Notes: generated by a model not told the origin, from the sequence alone. 64,000 nt of DNA from Sphingobium yanoikuyae (GCF_034424525.1 NZ_CP139981.1:1-64000); one strand, 5' to 3'. Shown: positions 32,273 through 41,206, counted from the first letter of the stretch. Program-made: numbers and translations.

Positions 32273-32453
32273 TTATTGGCCGTGCTTGGTCCAACCAACG
32301 CTGTTTGCACGTTCCAAAGCGACCAATGCGTCTGATACCGCCTTCTGTGCGACTAGAAGATAACCTTCGGCAATGCTGGGCCATGTTAGCTCATCGAACG
32401 GATTTGTGACGTTGCCGTTGAAATAGTCGAGAGCTTCATGAGCGCGTGCAGCC
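32273..32453 (-). pseudogene. 5'-truncated copy of the hypothetical gene at 54627-54857
   Basis: The last 58 codons match the intact gene with two amino-acid changes (N for S, Q for K). The frame is cut at 32453, where lgt-like sequence begins, so the native N-terminus is missing. Confidence 0.8.
32279..32453 (+). repeat. 175-bp direct repeat, left copy (partner 54633-54807)
   Basis: Aligned by eye, 171 of 175 positions agree with 54633-54807. The two copies bracket the 22-kb metal/sulfur island. Four substitutions show they are not a fresh target duplication. Confidence 0.85.
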
Positions 32454-32823
32454 ATTCGAGGCCGTGTCGTCGCGCGAACAGGATCAGCGCGAGCGAGACG
32501 CCAGCTGCACCCCCGTGGAACGACATGCCGCCGTCCCACAGCTTGAGGATTTGCAGGGGGTCGAAGATCATCTCAGGACCGTAAAAGATCACATAGCCGA
32601 GACGGCCACCGAGGATAACGCCCAACGTCGCGTAGAACACGAGATCGTCGGCTTGTGCGCGGTTCATCGGGGCCGCTGGTTGGGCCAGCAGCCGCAGCAG
32701 ATACCACCACCCGGCAATGATGCCGGCGATATAGGCCAGCGAGTACCAGCGGATGTCGAGCGGGCCTATGGAGATGGCTATCGGGCTCAATCCGAGGCTG
32801 GCGAATGCGATATGGCTATCCAA
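32454..32823 (-). pseudogene. lgt: N-terminal fragment of prolipoprotein diacylglyceryl transferase
   Basis: From a TTG at 32823 the minus strand encodes about 123 residues of Lgt: [41 protein letters not shown] and [14 protein letters not shown], the family's key motif. It breaks off at the junction with the duplicated backbone gene and lacks the C-terminal half with the catalytic Arg and last helices. It is the tail gene of the sulfide operon. Confidence 0.75.
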
Positions 32824-32869
32824 GGATTGTATCCTGCCTGCGAGAAGCGGCGCTCGAGCGCGCCATGGG

Positions 32870-33256
32870 TTATTCCGGTGCGATTGAAGCGCCGGCATCC
32901 TTGAGCGCCGCAAACCCGCCGGGGACGTGGGCGACATTCTCCACGCCCATCTCCTTGAGTGATTTTGCGGCCAGCGCCGAGCGGGCGCCGGACCCACAAT
33001 AGAGCACCAACCGCGATCCACTGGCGAGTTTGGCATTGTGGGTGGGGCTTTCAGGATCGACCTGGAATTCCAGAAGGCCACGCGGGACATGCACCGCACC
33101 AGCCACCAGCCCCGATTTTGCGACTTCCCCTGGCTCGCGGATGTCAACGAACTGGACCTTGGGATTGCCGACAAGTTTGGCTGCATCGTCAGGCGCGATA
33201 GTTTCGACAATCGCATTCGCTTCGGAAACCAGTTGTTTCGAGGTGCGTGTTGGCAT
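32870..33256 (-). CDS. rhodanese-domain sulfurtransferase
   Basis: 128 aa. One rhodanese domain: [27 protein letters not shown] and the active loop [13 protein letters not shown] with the catalytic Cys. It would move sulfane sulfur between carriers. It stands downstream of the persulfide dioxygenase gene, as in other bigR operons. Confidence 0.9.
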   Translation of the reverse strand: MPTRTSKQLVSEANAIVETIAPDDAAKLVGNPKVQFVDIREPGEVAKSGLVAGAVHVPRGLLEFQVDPESPTHNAKLASGSRLVLYCGSGARSALAAKSLKEMGVENVAHVPGGFAALKDAGASIAPE

Positions 33257-33292
33257 CGACTTTCTCCTGTAAATGAACCTGTATCGGATGGC

Positions 33293-34042
33293 TCAGCCCT
33301 GCTCGGACTTGCCGCCTATCTGGCGCAGCATTTCCGGCAAATCTGTCGGGCAATCACCGCAAAGCTTGTTTGCCGGAACGGCAACGTCGATCTTCTTTGG
33401 GTAGGGAAGATCGAGAGCGGCCATGATCGCGACGAATTCCTGAACGGTCTTGCCCGCAAGGCGCGGGTTCCGTTCACGCTCCTGCGCCACTGTCGTGATG
33501 TGGCGATGATTGTAGTCGTGAGCCGGGTAGATCAGACCATCGCCCGGCAGCGTGAAAATCTTCTGCGTGACGGAGTGATAAAGGGTGGCGGCGTCACCGT
33601 TTTGGAAGTCGGTGCGGCCACAGCCGTCGATTAGCAGGGCGTCGCCGGTGAAGGCGCGAAGACCATCGGGCTGCTCAACCAGGTAGGTATGGTGGGCGTC
33701 GGTGTGCCCCGGCGTAAACAGCGGCTGAAGCTTGAGCGCGCCGACAGTCAAAGGCTGGTCCTCGGCGACCCCCACGTCAGCACAGGGAAGGCCGTCCATG
33801 GCGGGGTGCGCGATCTTGGAGCCGGTAAGGCTGCGCAGATAGCAGGCCGATGTGACGTGGTCCGCATGCACATGCGTCTCCAACGTATAAGCCAGTTCGA
33901 GATCCAGTTCCTGAAGCGCGGCAAGGTCGCGTTCGATCGTTTCGAGGACAGGATCGATCAGGACGGCTTTGCGCGTCTCCGGGCAACCGAGGAGGTAGGT
34001 GTAGGTCGAGGACTCCGGCTCGAACAACTGACGAAAGATCAT
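33293..34042 (-). CDS. blh: ETHE1/Blh-like persulfide dioxygenase
   Basis: 249 aa from ATG 34042. Metallo-beta-lactamase fold with [48 protein letters not shown] and IYPAHDY, as in ETHE1/Blh enzymes that oxidise glutathione persulfide to sulfite. It is in the middle of a bigR-type operon, which supports the assignment over a generic hydrolase. Confidence 0.88.
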   Translation of the reverse strand: MIFRQLFEPESSTYTYLLGCPETRKAVLIDPVLETIERDLAALQELDLELAYTLETHVHADHVTSACYLRSLTGSKIAHPAMDGLPCADVGVAEDQPLTVGALKLQPLFTPGHTDAHHTYLVEQPDGLRAFTGDALLIDGCGRTDFQNGDAATLYHSVTQKIFTLPGDGLIYPAHDYNHRHITTVAQERERNPRLAGKTVQEFVAIMAALDLPYPKKIDVAVPANKLCGDCPTDLPEMLRQIGGKSEQG

Positions 34043-34061
34043 GATCGGTCTCCAATGGTGT

Positions 34062-34841
34062 CTAGCCGCCGATCCCGCCCAGGCTGCGGAACAGCATGTA
34101 GGCGGCCACGGCCAGCAGGACGAAAGCGAAGATGCGGGTGAGCAAGCCCTTATGATCGGCGAGCCGGATGGCGGTTTGCATGCCGGCGACGCCGCCAGCG
34201 ACCCCGCCAGCGATGAAGAAGCCGGCCACGCGCCAATCCACGAGTCCTGACAGGGCATAGTTGAGGGCTGTCGCCGATCCGAACGTTCCCACCGAAAACA
34301 GCGACGATCCGACCGCGTTGAGGATGGGCATGCCGCTGCCGAGCATGATGCCGGGCACAATCAGGAAGCCGCCGCCGATGCCGAAGAACCCTGACAGGAG
34401 GCCGGCGAGAAGGCCGATCGCCACGAGCCGCACAGCGATGGGGCGCGTGATCCGCACGCCCGGGTCGCCGCCGCCGGATTTGCCGCGCAGCATGGAAACC
34501 CCCACCACGATCATCACGCCTGCGAACAGCACCAGGAGATGCTGACCCGCCACCATCTTGCCCAGGGTGGAGCCGATCAGGGCGCCTATGACGCCCGATG
34601 CCCCGAAGACGAGGGCGCAGGGCCACTTCACGGTTCCGGCCCGGGCGTGCTGGATCAGGTTGGCGAAGGCATTGGCGGCCACCGCCAGCGCGCTCGTGCC
34701 GATCGCGACGTGCGGGTCCTTCATGCCCACGACATACAGCAGCAACGGCAGGGCAAGGATCGAGCCGCCGCCGCCGATCACCCCGAGGGTAAAGCCGACG
34801 ACGACACCGGATATGAGCGTGAGGATGTCGACCGGCGTCAT
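34062..34841 (-). CDS. TauE/SafE-family sulfite or organosulfur exporter
   Basis: 259 aa from ATG 34841. Eight or so hydrophobic helices, with two GGG-containing repeats (VIGGGGSILALPLLLYVVGM and GFFGIGGGFLIVPGIM) typical of TauE/SafE. It would export sulfite formed by the persulfide dioxygenase. It overlaps the upstream gene by 4 bp. Confidence 0.88.
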   Translation of the reverse strand: MTPVDILTLISGVVVGFTLGVIGGGGSILALPLLLYVVGMKDPHVAIGTSALAVAANAFANLIQHARAGTVKWPCALVFGASGVIGALIGSTLGKMVAGQHLLVLFAGVMIVVGVSMLRGKSGGGDPGVRITRPIAVRLVAIGLLAGLLSGFFGIGGGFLIVPGIMLGSGMPILNAVGSSLFSVGTFGSATALNYALSGLVDWRVAGFFIAGGVAGGVAGMQTAIRLADHKGLLTRIFAFVLLAVAAYMLFRSLGGIGG

Positions 34842-35281
34842 GGGTTTGCCCCGGGCCTGGCTGCGCGATAACGTTCCTGAAGGGCGAAGACGCCCATGCC
34901 CGCCAGCATCGCCACGACGAACACCAGCGCCGCCGGCGCTCCGAGGCTCAGGGCGACCAGGGCCGGACCAGGGCAGTAGCCGACGAGGCCCCATCCGACG
35001 CCGAACAAAGCCGCGCCCGAGAGAAGCTTCTTGTCCAGGGACCGGGACGATGGCCCATTGAACGCCGGTGCGAAAAGCGGAGCATCGCGCCTTCGGCCGA
35101 GTGCAAATCCCAACGCTGAAACCATGACGGCCGAGGCCAGCACCAAGGCAAGGCTCGGGTCCCACGACGGCGCGGCGACATCAAGAAACGCCAGAACCTT
35201 GCTGGGGGCTATCATGGCGGAGACGATCAGGCCGAAGCCGAAAATGAGCCCCGAGGCGAGCGCGATGAGCAGCTTCCTCAT
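34838..35281 (-). CDS. YeeE/YedE-family (DUF6691) membrane protein
   Basis: 147 aa with four hydrophobic helices and GVGWGLVGYCPGPALVALSLG, the Cys-containing half-motif of YeeE/YedE sulfur transporters. It forms the second half of a split transporter with the gene upstream. Confidence 0.85.
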   Translation of the reverse strand: MRKLLIALASGLIFGFGLIVSAMIAPSKVLAFLDVAAPSWDPSLALVLASAVMVSALGFALGRRRDAPLFAPAFNGPSSRSLDKKLLSGAALFGVGWGLVGYCPGPALVALSLGAPAALVFVVAMLAGMGVFALQERYRAARPGANP

Positions 35282-35284
35282 TGC

Positions 35285-35710
35285 TCAGAGTCCGATGACG
35301 TGTCGGGCGACGTACACAGTCGCGGCCGCTGTGATGAGGAAGACGCCTGTCGCGGCGAGCGAGCGGGGCGAGAGCCTCGCTATTCCGCAGACGCCATGCC
35401 CGCTGGTGCAACCACTCCCGAGCCGAGTCCCAAATCCCACCAGAAGGCCGGCTGCGATCACGACGGCGACTGGGGCCGGCGACGTGAGGTCCGGTAGCAG
35501 GCCGCCCGCCGCCCGGTAGAGCAAGGGCGCGGCGAGCAGGCCGACCAGGAATGTTGCGCGCCAGGCCATCTCGCCGCGGACAGGCGCAAGCACCCCGCCG
35601 ACGATGCCGCTGATTCCAGCGATGCGCCCATTGGCGATCCACAGGAAGGAAGCCGAGAGGCCGATTAGCGCGCCGCCCACGATGGCCGAGAATGGGGTGA
35701 AACCCTCCAT
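35285..35710 (-). CDS. YeeE/YedE-family sulfur-compound transporter half
   Basis: 141 aa with four or five helices and GFGTRLGSGCTSGHGVCGIARLS, the signature Cys motif that takes part in thiosulfate or sulfur-group transfer. Paired with the following gene, as in many bigR/sqr operons. Confidence 0.88.
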   Translation of the reverse strand: MEGFTPFSAIVGGALIGLSASFLWIANGRIAGISGIVGGVLAPVRGEMAWRATFLVGLLAAPLLYRAAGGLLPDLTSPAPVAVVIAAGLLVGFGTRLGSGCTSGHGVCGIARLSPRSLAATGVFLITAAATVYVARHVIGL

Positions 35711-35712
35711 CG

Positions 35713-36069
35713 TCAGGATTCTCTGCTCTCAGCTTCGTCACCGGCGCAAAAGAGTGCGTAGAGTTCCGTCAGGATCGGCAGCACGCGCTCGGACGTGATG
35801 CGGTAGAATATCGTCGTTTTCTCCCGCCGTGTTCCGACCAGGCCTTCGTCGCGCAGCGTGGCCAGATGGCGGGACAAATTCGACTGTGTCAGTCCGAGGC
35901 GTTCGCCCAGATCGGTTACCGACAACTCCCCGCCGAGCAGGCTGCACAGGATCATCAGACGGTGCCGGCTCGCAAGCGAACGGAGGAACGCTTCCGCTTC
36001 GCCGGCCTTTTCCTCCAGAAGCTCCGGAGACATTTTAACGAGGGAAGGTGGCACAGTTGCTCCAAACAT
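35713..36069 (-). CDS. ArsR/SmtB-family persulfide-sensing repressor (BigR/SqrR-like)
   Basis: 118 aa from ATG 36069. Winged helix with HRLMILCSLLGGELSVTDLGERLGLTQSNLSRHLATLRDEGLV. Two Cys, one in ILCSLL and one near the end in LYALFC, stand at the places of the redox pair that BigR and SqrR use to sense persulfides. It is first in the operon, so it most likely represses its own promoter at 36072-36086 until persulfide forms a disulfide or polysulfide link. Confidence 0.85.
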   Translation of the reverse strand: MFGATVPPSLVKMSPELLEEKAGEAEAFLRSLASRHRLMILCSLLGGELSVTDLGERLGLTQSNLSRHLATLRDEGLVGTRREKTTIFYRITSERVLPILTELYALFCAGDEAESRES

Positions 36070-36071
36070 CT

Positions 36072-36086
36072 TATATGTAGCATATA
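36072..36086. promoter_or_regulatory. probable operator of the sulfide operon
   Basis: TATATG and CATATA form a perfect inverted repeat around TAG, a few bases upstream of the repressor start. AT-rich dyads of this kind are bound by BigR-type proteins. Confidence 0.55.
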
Positions 36087-36257
36087 TGATGGAGTGGTGT
36101 TCGATCAAGCGCCAGCTAGGAGGTTCCCCCCGTGAGCTACTATTTCGCCAAGCCATCGAGGCTCCTTCGAAGCGCCGGAGTGCGAGGTAACCCCATGCTG
36201 ATCGACCAGGCTGTCCGTATCGCTTCCGAGCTGCGCTGCACGCTGGGACAGATTTAG

Positions 36258-37730
36258 ATGCTCGATCGACGTTCGCTGTTGGCTGGCGGAGCGGCATTGT
36301 TCGCAACCACCGCTTGCTCGCGCTCCACGCCGGGCCTCGGCGGGGGAGGTGCAAACCCGCTTCCGATGCCGCCGCTGTTGGACGCACGGCCTGGCCGCTC
36401 ATTCGCGCTACGGGTCCAGTCCGGAACGACTTCATTTTATCCAGGCCGGCCGAGTGACACGCTCGGGTATAATGGCAGCTATCTCGGACCGACGATCAGG
36501 GTGCGCCGTGGCGACGACGTGGCGGCTGTCGTGACCAACGGGCTCAACGCGGACACGACTGTGCATTGGCACGGGCTTCTGATCCCCGGAGAGCTGGATG
36601 GCGGCCCCCATCAGATCATCGCGCCGGGCGCGACCTGGCGGCCCACGCTCCCGATCCGGCAGCCCGCAGCGACCCTCCTTTATCACTCACACGTCCATGG
36701 GTTGACGGCCGAGCAAGTCTATTCGGGCCTGGCTGGGGCGTTGCTGGTAACCGACGACGAAGAGCAGGGCCTGGGGCTCCCGTCAGAATATGGCGTGGAC
36801 GATCTGCCCCTGCTCATCCAGGATCGCCAGTTCGAAAATGGTCGCCTTGTCATGCCAGGCGGCATGATGGTCGCCATGCAGGGCCGGCGCGGCGACACGA
36901 TCCTTGTGAACGGCGCGGTGAATCCGCTGGCGGCGGTGCCAAATCGGTTGGTTCGCCTGCGGCTCGTCAACGCATCGAACGCGCGGATTTATGAGCTGTC
37001 GTTTTCCGATCGGCGGAGCTTTCACTGGATCGGAACCGAAGGGGGGCTGCTCGAACACGCAGTGGCATTGGAAGCCATAACCTTGGCGCCGGGCCAACGT
37101 GCCGAGCTTCTCGTGGACTTCACGGACGGTAGGTCCGCCTCGCTGGTGACGGCGGCTGATACCAACAGCTCGATGATGGGCGGCATGGGTATGATGGGGC
37201 GTGGCGCCCGAAGGACCGATGCCGCGGCACCAGCGACCGTGCTGCGGTTTGAACCACGGCCGTTGGGACAGGCTCGTGCCAGCGGCGTCGTGCCGACCCT
37301 TCTGGCATCACGAACTGGGCCCGACGCCAGCAAGGCGGTGCGCCGTCGCCGTCTGAGCCTCAACATGGGCATGGGCGGCATGATGGGCTCAGGAAGCGGC
37401 GGTGGCGGCCTTACGATCAATGGCAAGCCATTCGACATGAATCGCATCGATGAGACGGTGAAGCTAGGCTCCACCGAAATATGGGAGGTGTCTGGCGAAA
37501 TGATGCGCCACCCGATCCATATTCACGGCGTCCACTTTGATGTTCTCACCCGCGGTGGCGGGCAGCCCGATGTTCTCGACCAGGGGCCGCGCGACACGGT
37601 CCTCGTCAAGGAACCGGTGGAGCTTCTCATCCGATTTGATCAGCCGGCCAAGAGCGCTCCCTTCATGTATCACTGCCATATCCTTGAACATGAGGATAAT
37701 GGAATGATGGGCCAGTTCAGTGTTGCGTAG
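36258..37730 (+). CDS. multicopper oxidase (CueO/CopA-like), exported by Tat
   Basis: 490 aa. The N-terminus has a Tat-like DRRSLLAGG and a lipobox-like TTAC-S (Cys 20), so it may be a lipoprotein. Copper ligands: HWHG at 103-106, HSHVHG at 143-148, HPIHIHG near 420, and HCHILEHEDNGMM near the C-terminus. Met-rich loops (MMGGMGMMG, MGMGGMMG) recall CueO. It probably oxidises Cu(I) or phenolic substrates in the periplasm. The gene is divergent from the sulfide operon. Confidence 0.9.
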   Translation: MLDRRSLLAGGAALFATTACSRSTPGLGGGGANPLPMPPLLDARPGRSFALRVQSGTTSFYPGRPSDTLGYNGSYLGPTIRVRRGDDVAAVVTNGLNADTTVHWHGLLIPGELDGGPHQIIAPGATWRPTLPIRQPAATLLYHSHVHGLTAEQVYSGLAGALLVTDDEEQGLGLPSEYGVDDLPLLIQDRQFENGRLVMPGGMMVAMQGRRGDTILVNGAVNPLAAVPNRLVRLRLVNASNARIYELSFSDRRSFHWIGTEGGLLEHAVALEAITLAPGQRAELLVDFTDGRSASLVTAADTNSSMMGGMGMMGRGARRTDAAAPATVLRFEPRPLGQARASGVVPTLLASRTGPDASKAVRRRRLSLNMGMGGMMGSGSGGGGLTINGKPFDMNRIDETVKLGSTEIWEVSGEMMRHPIHIHGVHFDVLTRGGGQPDVLDQGPRDTVLVKEPVELLIRFDQPAKSAPFMYHCHILEHEDNGMMGQFSVA

Positions 37731-37757
37731 GCGTAGGCTCCCACTTCTGGAGAGTTT

Positions 37758-38342
37758 ATGCAGCGCCTACCGTCCAACAGGAGAGCAAGGTTGCCAAAAA
37801 GAGCTTTCGCCACATTTCTGCTCGCGGCAACGATGCTGACCGGCGGCACCTCGCTAGCTGCACAGGATAATCTGGTTTATCCCGTAATACCGGGATTTGG
37901 CGGGATCGTGGCCGTGCCCAGTGCTGCCGAGCGGCCCGATCCCAAGCTTCGCTACCGCGTCTTGTTCAATGTCACCAAGGCCGCAAGCTCTCCCGACAAA
38001 GTGAATCCCAGCCTTGAGAAGGTCGCGCGCTTCGTGAACCTGCTAGGCGCGGACAAGGTCCATCCGGCTGGTGACATCGCCGTCATCATTCATGGTCCCG
38101 CGACCCCGCTCGTCCTGCAGAACGCGCCATATGCGGCGCGTATGAAGGTAGCGGCCAACCCGAACGCTGCGCTGATTGCCGCTCTCCAGAAAGCCGGTGT
38201 TTCAATCCGCGTTTGCAGTCAGGCCATGGTCGGAAATGAGATCATGCCGAACCAAGTGGCTTCGGGCGTTGAGATCGATGATTCGGCGCTTACAACCTTG
38301 GCGAATCTACAAATCCGGGGTTACGCGCTCATCCCGGATTGA
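37758..38342 (+). CDS. exported DsrE/DsrF-like protein
   Basis: 194 aa with a signal peptide (AFATFLLAATMLTGGTSLAAQ). The mature part has the DsrE fold: YRVLFNVTKA, DIAVIIHGPATPLV and AGVSIRVCSQAM, whose Cys is the usual sulfur-binding residue. It follows the oxidase by 27 bp and may link copper and sulfur handling in the periplasm. Confidence 0.8.
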   Translation: MQRLPSNRRARLPKRAFATFLLAATMLTGGTSLAAQDNLVYPVIPGFGGIVAVPSAAERPDPKLRYRVLFNVTKAASSPDKVNPSLEKVARFVNLLGADKVHPAGDIAVIIHGPATPLVLQNAPYAARMKVAANPNAALIAALQKAGVSIRVCSQAMVGNEIMPNQVASGVEIDDSALTTLANLQIRGYALIPD

Positions 38343-38358
38343 AAGGTGCGATACCCCC

Positions 38359-38580
38359 TCACCCGCAGCAGCCCGCCACGGTCCCGTTCGCCTTCGCCTC
38401 CTGAATCGGAGGGCATGGGACATCGCCGAACGAGCAGAACACGCAGCAGTCGCCGGCCAGGGGCCGCAGCACCGCCGCGCAATGTCGGCAATCATAGAAG
38501 AACTGGCAGGCGTTGGTGGGCATCGTCTCGGTCGCGACACCGCCGCACTCGGGACAGGTCAGCGTGGAGGTGAGCTGCAT
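38359..38580 (-). CDS. GDCCVxC-domain protein
   Basis: 73 aa with CPECGG, CRHC, GDCCVFCSFGDVPCPP and a final GCCG: eleven Cys that suit soft-metal binding. It is the second gene of a mini operon with a MerT-like gene, read from a MerR-type promoter. Confidence 0.85.
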   Translation of the reverse strand: MQLTSTLTCPECGGVATETMPTNACQFFYDCRHCAAVLRPLAGDCCVFCSFGDVPCPPIQEAKANGTVAGCCG

Positions 38581-38996
38581 CAGGAAAGCGCCTTTATAAG
38601 CGGCGCTTCAATGCGATCCCATATCAGCGCGGTCAGCGTCAGGGTCGTGCCGATCGTGAGCATGATCGGAGTTGCGCGGGACGGTAGGGTCACGGTGCAG
38701 GACCGATCCGCAGCGCAGGTCCTCCGACGCCGCACATACGCCCACCACCCGGCAGCCAGGCCGACGAGGGAAAGCGCCGTCAGGGCCCAGCGCAGAGGCA
38801 TCAGCGCGGCGAAGGTGCTCGACAGGCCCGCCCCCACGCCCAGCGCCGCCAGCGCGAGCGGCAAGACGCAGCAGGATGCGGCGGCTAGGACCGCGCCGAA
38901 GCTCGCCAGCGCACCCAGGGCGGATAGCCCCGCGTCGGCGCGGCGTGGCGATGCGGAAGCGGCCAGGGTTTCGTGCGGCAAAATCCTTTTATTCAT
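38580..38996 (-). CDS. MerT-like mercuric transport protein
   Basis: 138 aa, three hydrophobic helices. The first holds the vicinal pair ASCCVLPL expected of MerT, and a loop Cys pair (CAADRSC) is also present. It differs clearly from the two full MerT proteins at 40.5 and 49.7 kb and has an extended N-terminus. Its stop overlaps the next start. Confidence 0.8.
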   Translation of the reverse strand: MNKRILPHETLAASASPRRADAGLSALGALASFGAVLAAASCCVLPLALAALGVGAGLSSTFAALMPLRWALTALSLVGLAAGWWAYVRRRRTCAADRSCTVTLPSRATPIMLTIGTTLTLTALIWDRIEAPLIKALS

Positions 38997-39021
38997 CAGT
39001 CGTCTCCGGCGGAATAACCCC

Positions 39022-39052
39022 CTAATGCCTCCTGTAGCGGCTACAGGAGCAA
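39022..39052 (-). promoter_or_regulatory. MerR-type promoter of the MerT-like/GDCCVxC genes
   Basis: On the minus strand TTGCTC and CATTAG are separated by 19 nt, the long spacer typical of MerR-activated promoters. The dyad CTCCTGTAG-CGG-CTACAGGAG (39029-39049) fills the spacer. Confidence 0.7.
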
Positions 39053-39059
39053 GCGAATT

Positions 39060-39218
39060 ATGAGGGATGAGAAAGGCCTAGCTATCGGCGAGTTGTCGCG
39101 CCGAACCGGCGTGAACATCGAGACGATCCGCTATTTCGAGCGCGTCGGCATTGTGGCGACCCCACCCCGCACGAGCGGGGGCCGGCGAGTAGGCGTCACC
39201 TCAAGCTTTGTACGCTGA
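39060..39218 (+). pseudogene. merR-family gene truncated by the outer transposon
   Basis: The first 43 residues are a MerR HTH (LAIGELSRRTGVNIETIRYFERVGI, then PPRTSGGRR). After GGRR the frame enters the transposon terminal repeat at about 39190 and stops 9 codons later. The metal-binding half is lost, so regulation of the divergent genes is probably broken. Confidence 0.8.
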
Positions 39219-39253
39219 ACAACGATTTTCCGGACATAATGTGAACATTGGTG

Positions 39254-39814
39254 TCAGGCAGCGGCGCGAAGGTACTGGTAGAGGGTTTCGCGGCTGATGC
39301 CCATGTCGCGCGCGATGGTCGCCTTGCGTTCACCGGCGGCAACGCGGCGGTGCAGATCGGCAATCATCTCATCCGAGAGCGACCGTTTCCGCCCCCGATA
39401 GGCGCCGCGCTGCCGAGCGATCGCAATGCCTTCGCGTTGCCGTTCGCGGATCAGGGCGCGCTCGAACTCAGCAAACGCACCCATGACCGAGAGCATCAGA
39501 TTGGCCATCGGGGAGTCCTCCCCCGAGAAGGACAGGCTTTCCTTCTCAAACTCGATCCGGATACCTCGCTTGGTGAGGCCCTGGACCAGCTTGCGCAGGT
39601 CATCCAGATTGCGGGCCAACCGATCCATGCTGTGGACGACGACGGTATCGCCTTCGCGGGCGAAAGTGAGCAGAGCCTCAAGCTGGGGGCGGTTGACGTC
39701 CTTGCCCGATGCCTTGTCGGTGAAGGTCCGATCGAGCGACTGACCTTCCAATTGGCGATCCACATTCTGATCGAACGTGCTGACCCGGACATAGCCGATC
39801 CGTTGCCCCTTCAC
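39254..39814 (-). CDS. tnpR: Tn3-family resolvase of the outer transposon
   Basis: 186 aa from GTG 39814 (GGAGAG upstream). YVRVSTFDQN with catalytic Ser 12, DRLARNLDDLRKLV, and a C-terminal HTH (RKATIARDMGISRETLYQYLR). It acts on the res site in 39815-39984 to resolve cointegrates. Confidence 0.92.
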   Translation of the reverse strand: MKGQRIGYVRVSTFDQNVDRQLEGQSLDRTFTDKASGKDVNRPQLEALLTFAREGDTVVVHSMDRLARNLDDLRKLVQGLTKRGIRIEFEKESLSFSGEDSPMANLMLSVMGAFAEFERALIRERQREGIAIARQRGAYRGRKRSLSDEMIADLHRRVAAGERKATIARDMGISRETLYQYLRAAA

Positions 39815-39984
39815 TGCGCACTCTCTCCATCAAAATGTCAGGTTGAAATCTATGATACGCAACGACATTCGTCAACAAATTCCGTTTATCACCCTAATCT
39901 GACAGAAACCGCGGTAGCGCCCTGACGTCCGGTTAGGCTATACTCCAAGCTGACATCACAAAATCAAATCCCTCAAAGATGGCG
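39815..39984. other. probable res site of the outer transposon
   Basis: The gap between tnpR and merR contains several copies of TGTCAG/CTGACA-type half sites (near 39836, 39899, 39919 and 39950) as expected for resolvase subsites. Exact subsite borders cannot be set by eye. Confidence 0.5.
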
Positions 39985-40392
39985 TCAATTGCCTTGATGG
40001 GGTAAAAACTGGAGTGCTTCCAGGATGGGACATTCGGCAACGTCATCTCCAGTGCATCTGGCTAACGTGGTCGCCAGCGTCACCTCTATCTTCTGCAAAT
40101 CTGCAATGCGGCGGTGGAGTTCGGTTCTCGCCATAACCTCCGCGCAGGTTTGTGCACCGGTATCGGTGAGCGACAACAATGACCGTATCTCATCCATTGC
40201 ATAGCCAAGGTCGCGCGCGCGCAGGATGAACTGCAACCTTTGCACCAGTTCCGGCGAATAGACGCGGTAGCCGTTGGAACTGCGAGGCGGCCCCGGCAGC
40301 AATCCCACCTTCTCGTAATAGCGGATGGTTTCGAGATTGCAGCCTGTTTTCCGGGCAAGCTGGGCACGCAAGATGCCGACCTGTTGCTCCAT
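39985..40392 (-). CDS. merR: MerR, mercury-responsive regulator (outer transposon)
   Basis: 135 aa from ATG 40392. HTH LARKTGCNLETIRYYEKVGLLP, dimer helix, and three Cys (TCAEV, ARCTGD, ECPILEAL) at the positions of the trigonal mercury site. It should repress and activate the divergent promoter at 40404-40434. Confidence 0.93.
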   Translation of the reverse strand: MEQQVGILRAQLARKTGCNLETIRYYEKVGLLPGPPRSSNGYRVYSPELVQRLQFILRARDLGYAMDEIRSLLSLTDTGAQTCAEVMARTELHRRIADLQKIEVTLATTLARCTGDDVAECPILEALQFLPHQGN

Positions 40393-40403
40393 GAAAATAC
40401 CTC

Positions 40404-40434
40404 TTGAGTCTGTAGTGGCTACAGAGCCTACACT
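40404..40434 (+). promoter_or_regulatory. mer promoter/operator of the outer transposon
   Basis: TTGAGT (40404-40409) and TACACT (40429-40434) with a 19-nt spacer. CTGTAG-TGG-CTACAG (40410-40424) is the MerR dyad. Confidence 0.85.
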
Positions 40435-40468
40435 GCGAATCACTCAGTTGGAACAAGGGATTCAAGCC

Positions 40469-40864
40469 ATGGTCTCAACGCCGGAAGCGGGACAGCCAGC
40501 CCTCACCGAAAACCACGAGCCGAAGCAGGCAAACTGGGTTGCGGCGGGCGCATTGATCGGCGCGGGGCTCGCCTCGGCTTGCTGCGTCGTCCCGCTACTG
40601 TTGGTTATGCTCGGAATTTCCGGCGCGTGGATCGCCAACCTGACGGCGCTCGAACCTTACAAGCCCTATGTCGCAGGCGTAACGCTCGCGCTGCTCGGCT
40701 ACGGCTTCTGGCATGTCTATTTCAAGCCGAAACCGCCCTGTGAAGACGGTTCCTACTGCGCTCGTCCACAATCGGCTTGGACCACCAAGGCGGTGCTGTG
40801 GCTGGGCCTTGCCGTCGCCATCCTGGCGCTCACCATCGGCTGGTGGGCACCCTGGTTCTATTGA
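40469..40864 (+). CDS. merT: MerT mercuric ion transporter
   Basis: 131 aa from ATG 40469 (AAGGGA upstream). Three membrane helices; ASACCVVP in the first carries the Cys pair, and PPCEDGSYC is the cytoplasmic loop pair. It passes Hg(II) from MerP to MerA. Confidence 0.93.
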   Translation: MVSTPEAGQPALTENHEPKQANWVAAGALIGAGLASACCVVPLLLVMLGISGAWIANLTALEPYKPYVAGVTLALLGYGFWHVYFKPKPPCEDGSYCARPQSAWTTKAVLWLGLAVAILALTIGWWAPWFY

Positions 40865-40876
40865 AAGGAAATACCC

Positions 40877-41206
40877 ATGAAAAAGACAGTATGTATCGCT
40901 ATGGCCGTGCTGGCTATGGCTGGCGGCGGGGTCGCCTATGCAGTTAGTGGCACGGCGCAAGATCGCCCCGCGGCTACCGCAACCGCTCAGAAGCAAACCA
41001 CCTTTGCGATAGAGAACATGACCTGCGCCACCTGCCCGATCACCGTGAAGAAGGCGATGGAAGGCGTCGCCGGGGTAACGGCGGTCACGGTCGATTTCGC
41101 AGCCAAGACCGCGCGCGCAACCTATAACCCGCGCCGCACCAATGCTGCTGCGATTGCCGCTGCATCAACCAACGCGGGTTATCCGGCGCGCGCTATTCAA
41201 AACTGA
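40877..41206 (+). CDS. merP: MerP periplasmic mercury-binding protein
   Basis: 109 aa with a signal peptide (about 1-24) and one HMA domain with NMTCATCP. The gene is 12 bp after merT. Confidence 0.93.
   Translation: MKKTVCIAMAVLAMAGGGVAYAVSGTAQDRPAATATAQKQTTFAIENMTCATCPITVKKAMEGVAGVTAVTVDFAAKTARATYNPRRTNAAAIAAASTNAGYPARAIQN

Noticed and set aside
32386..33216. 276-codon frame read as one membrane protein
   Set aside because: It fuses antisense of the rhodanese gene, an lgt fragment and antisense of the duplicated gene. Only the middle is real Lgt sequence.
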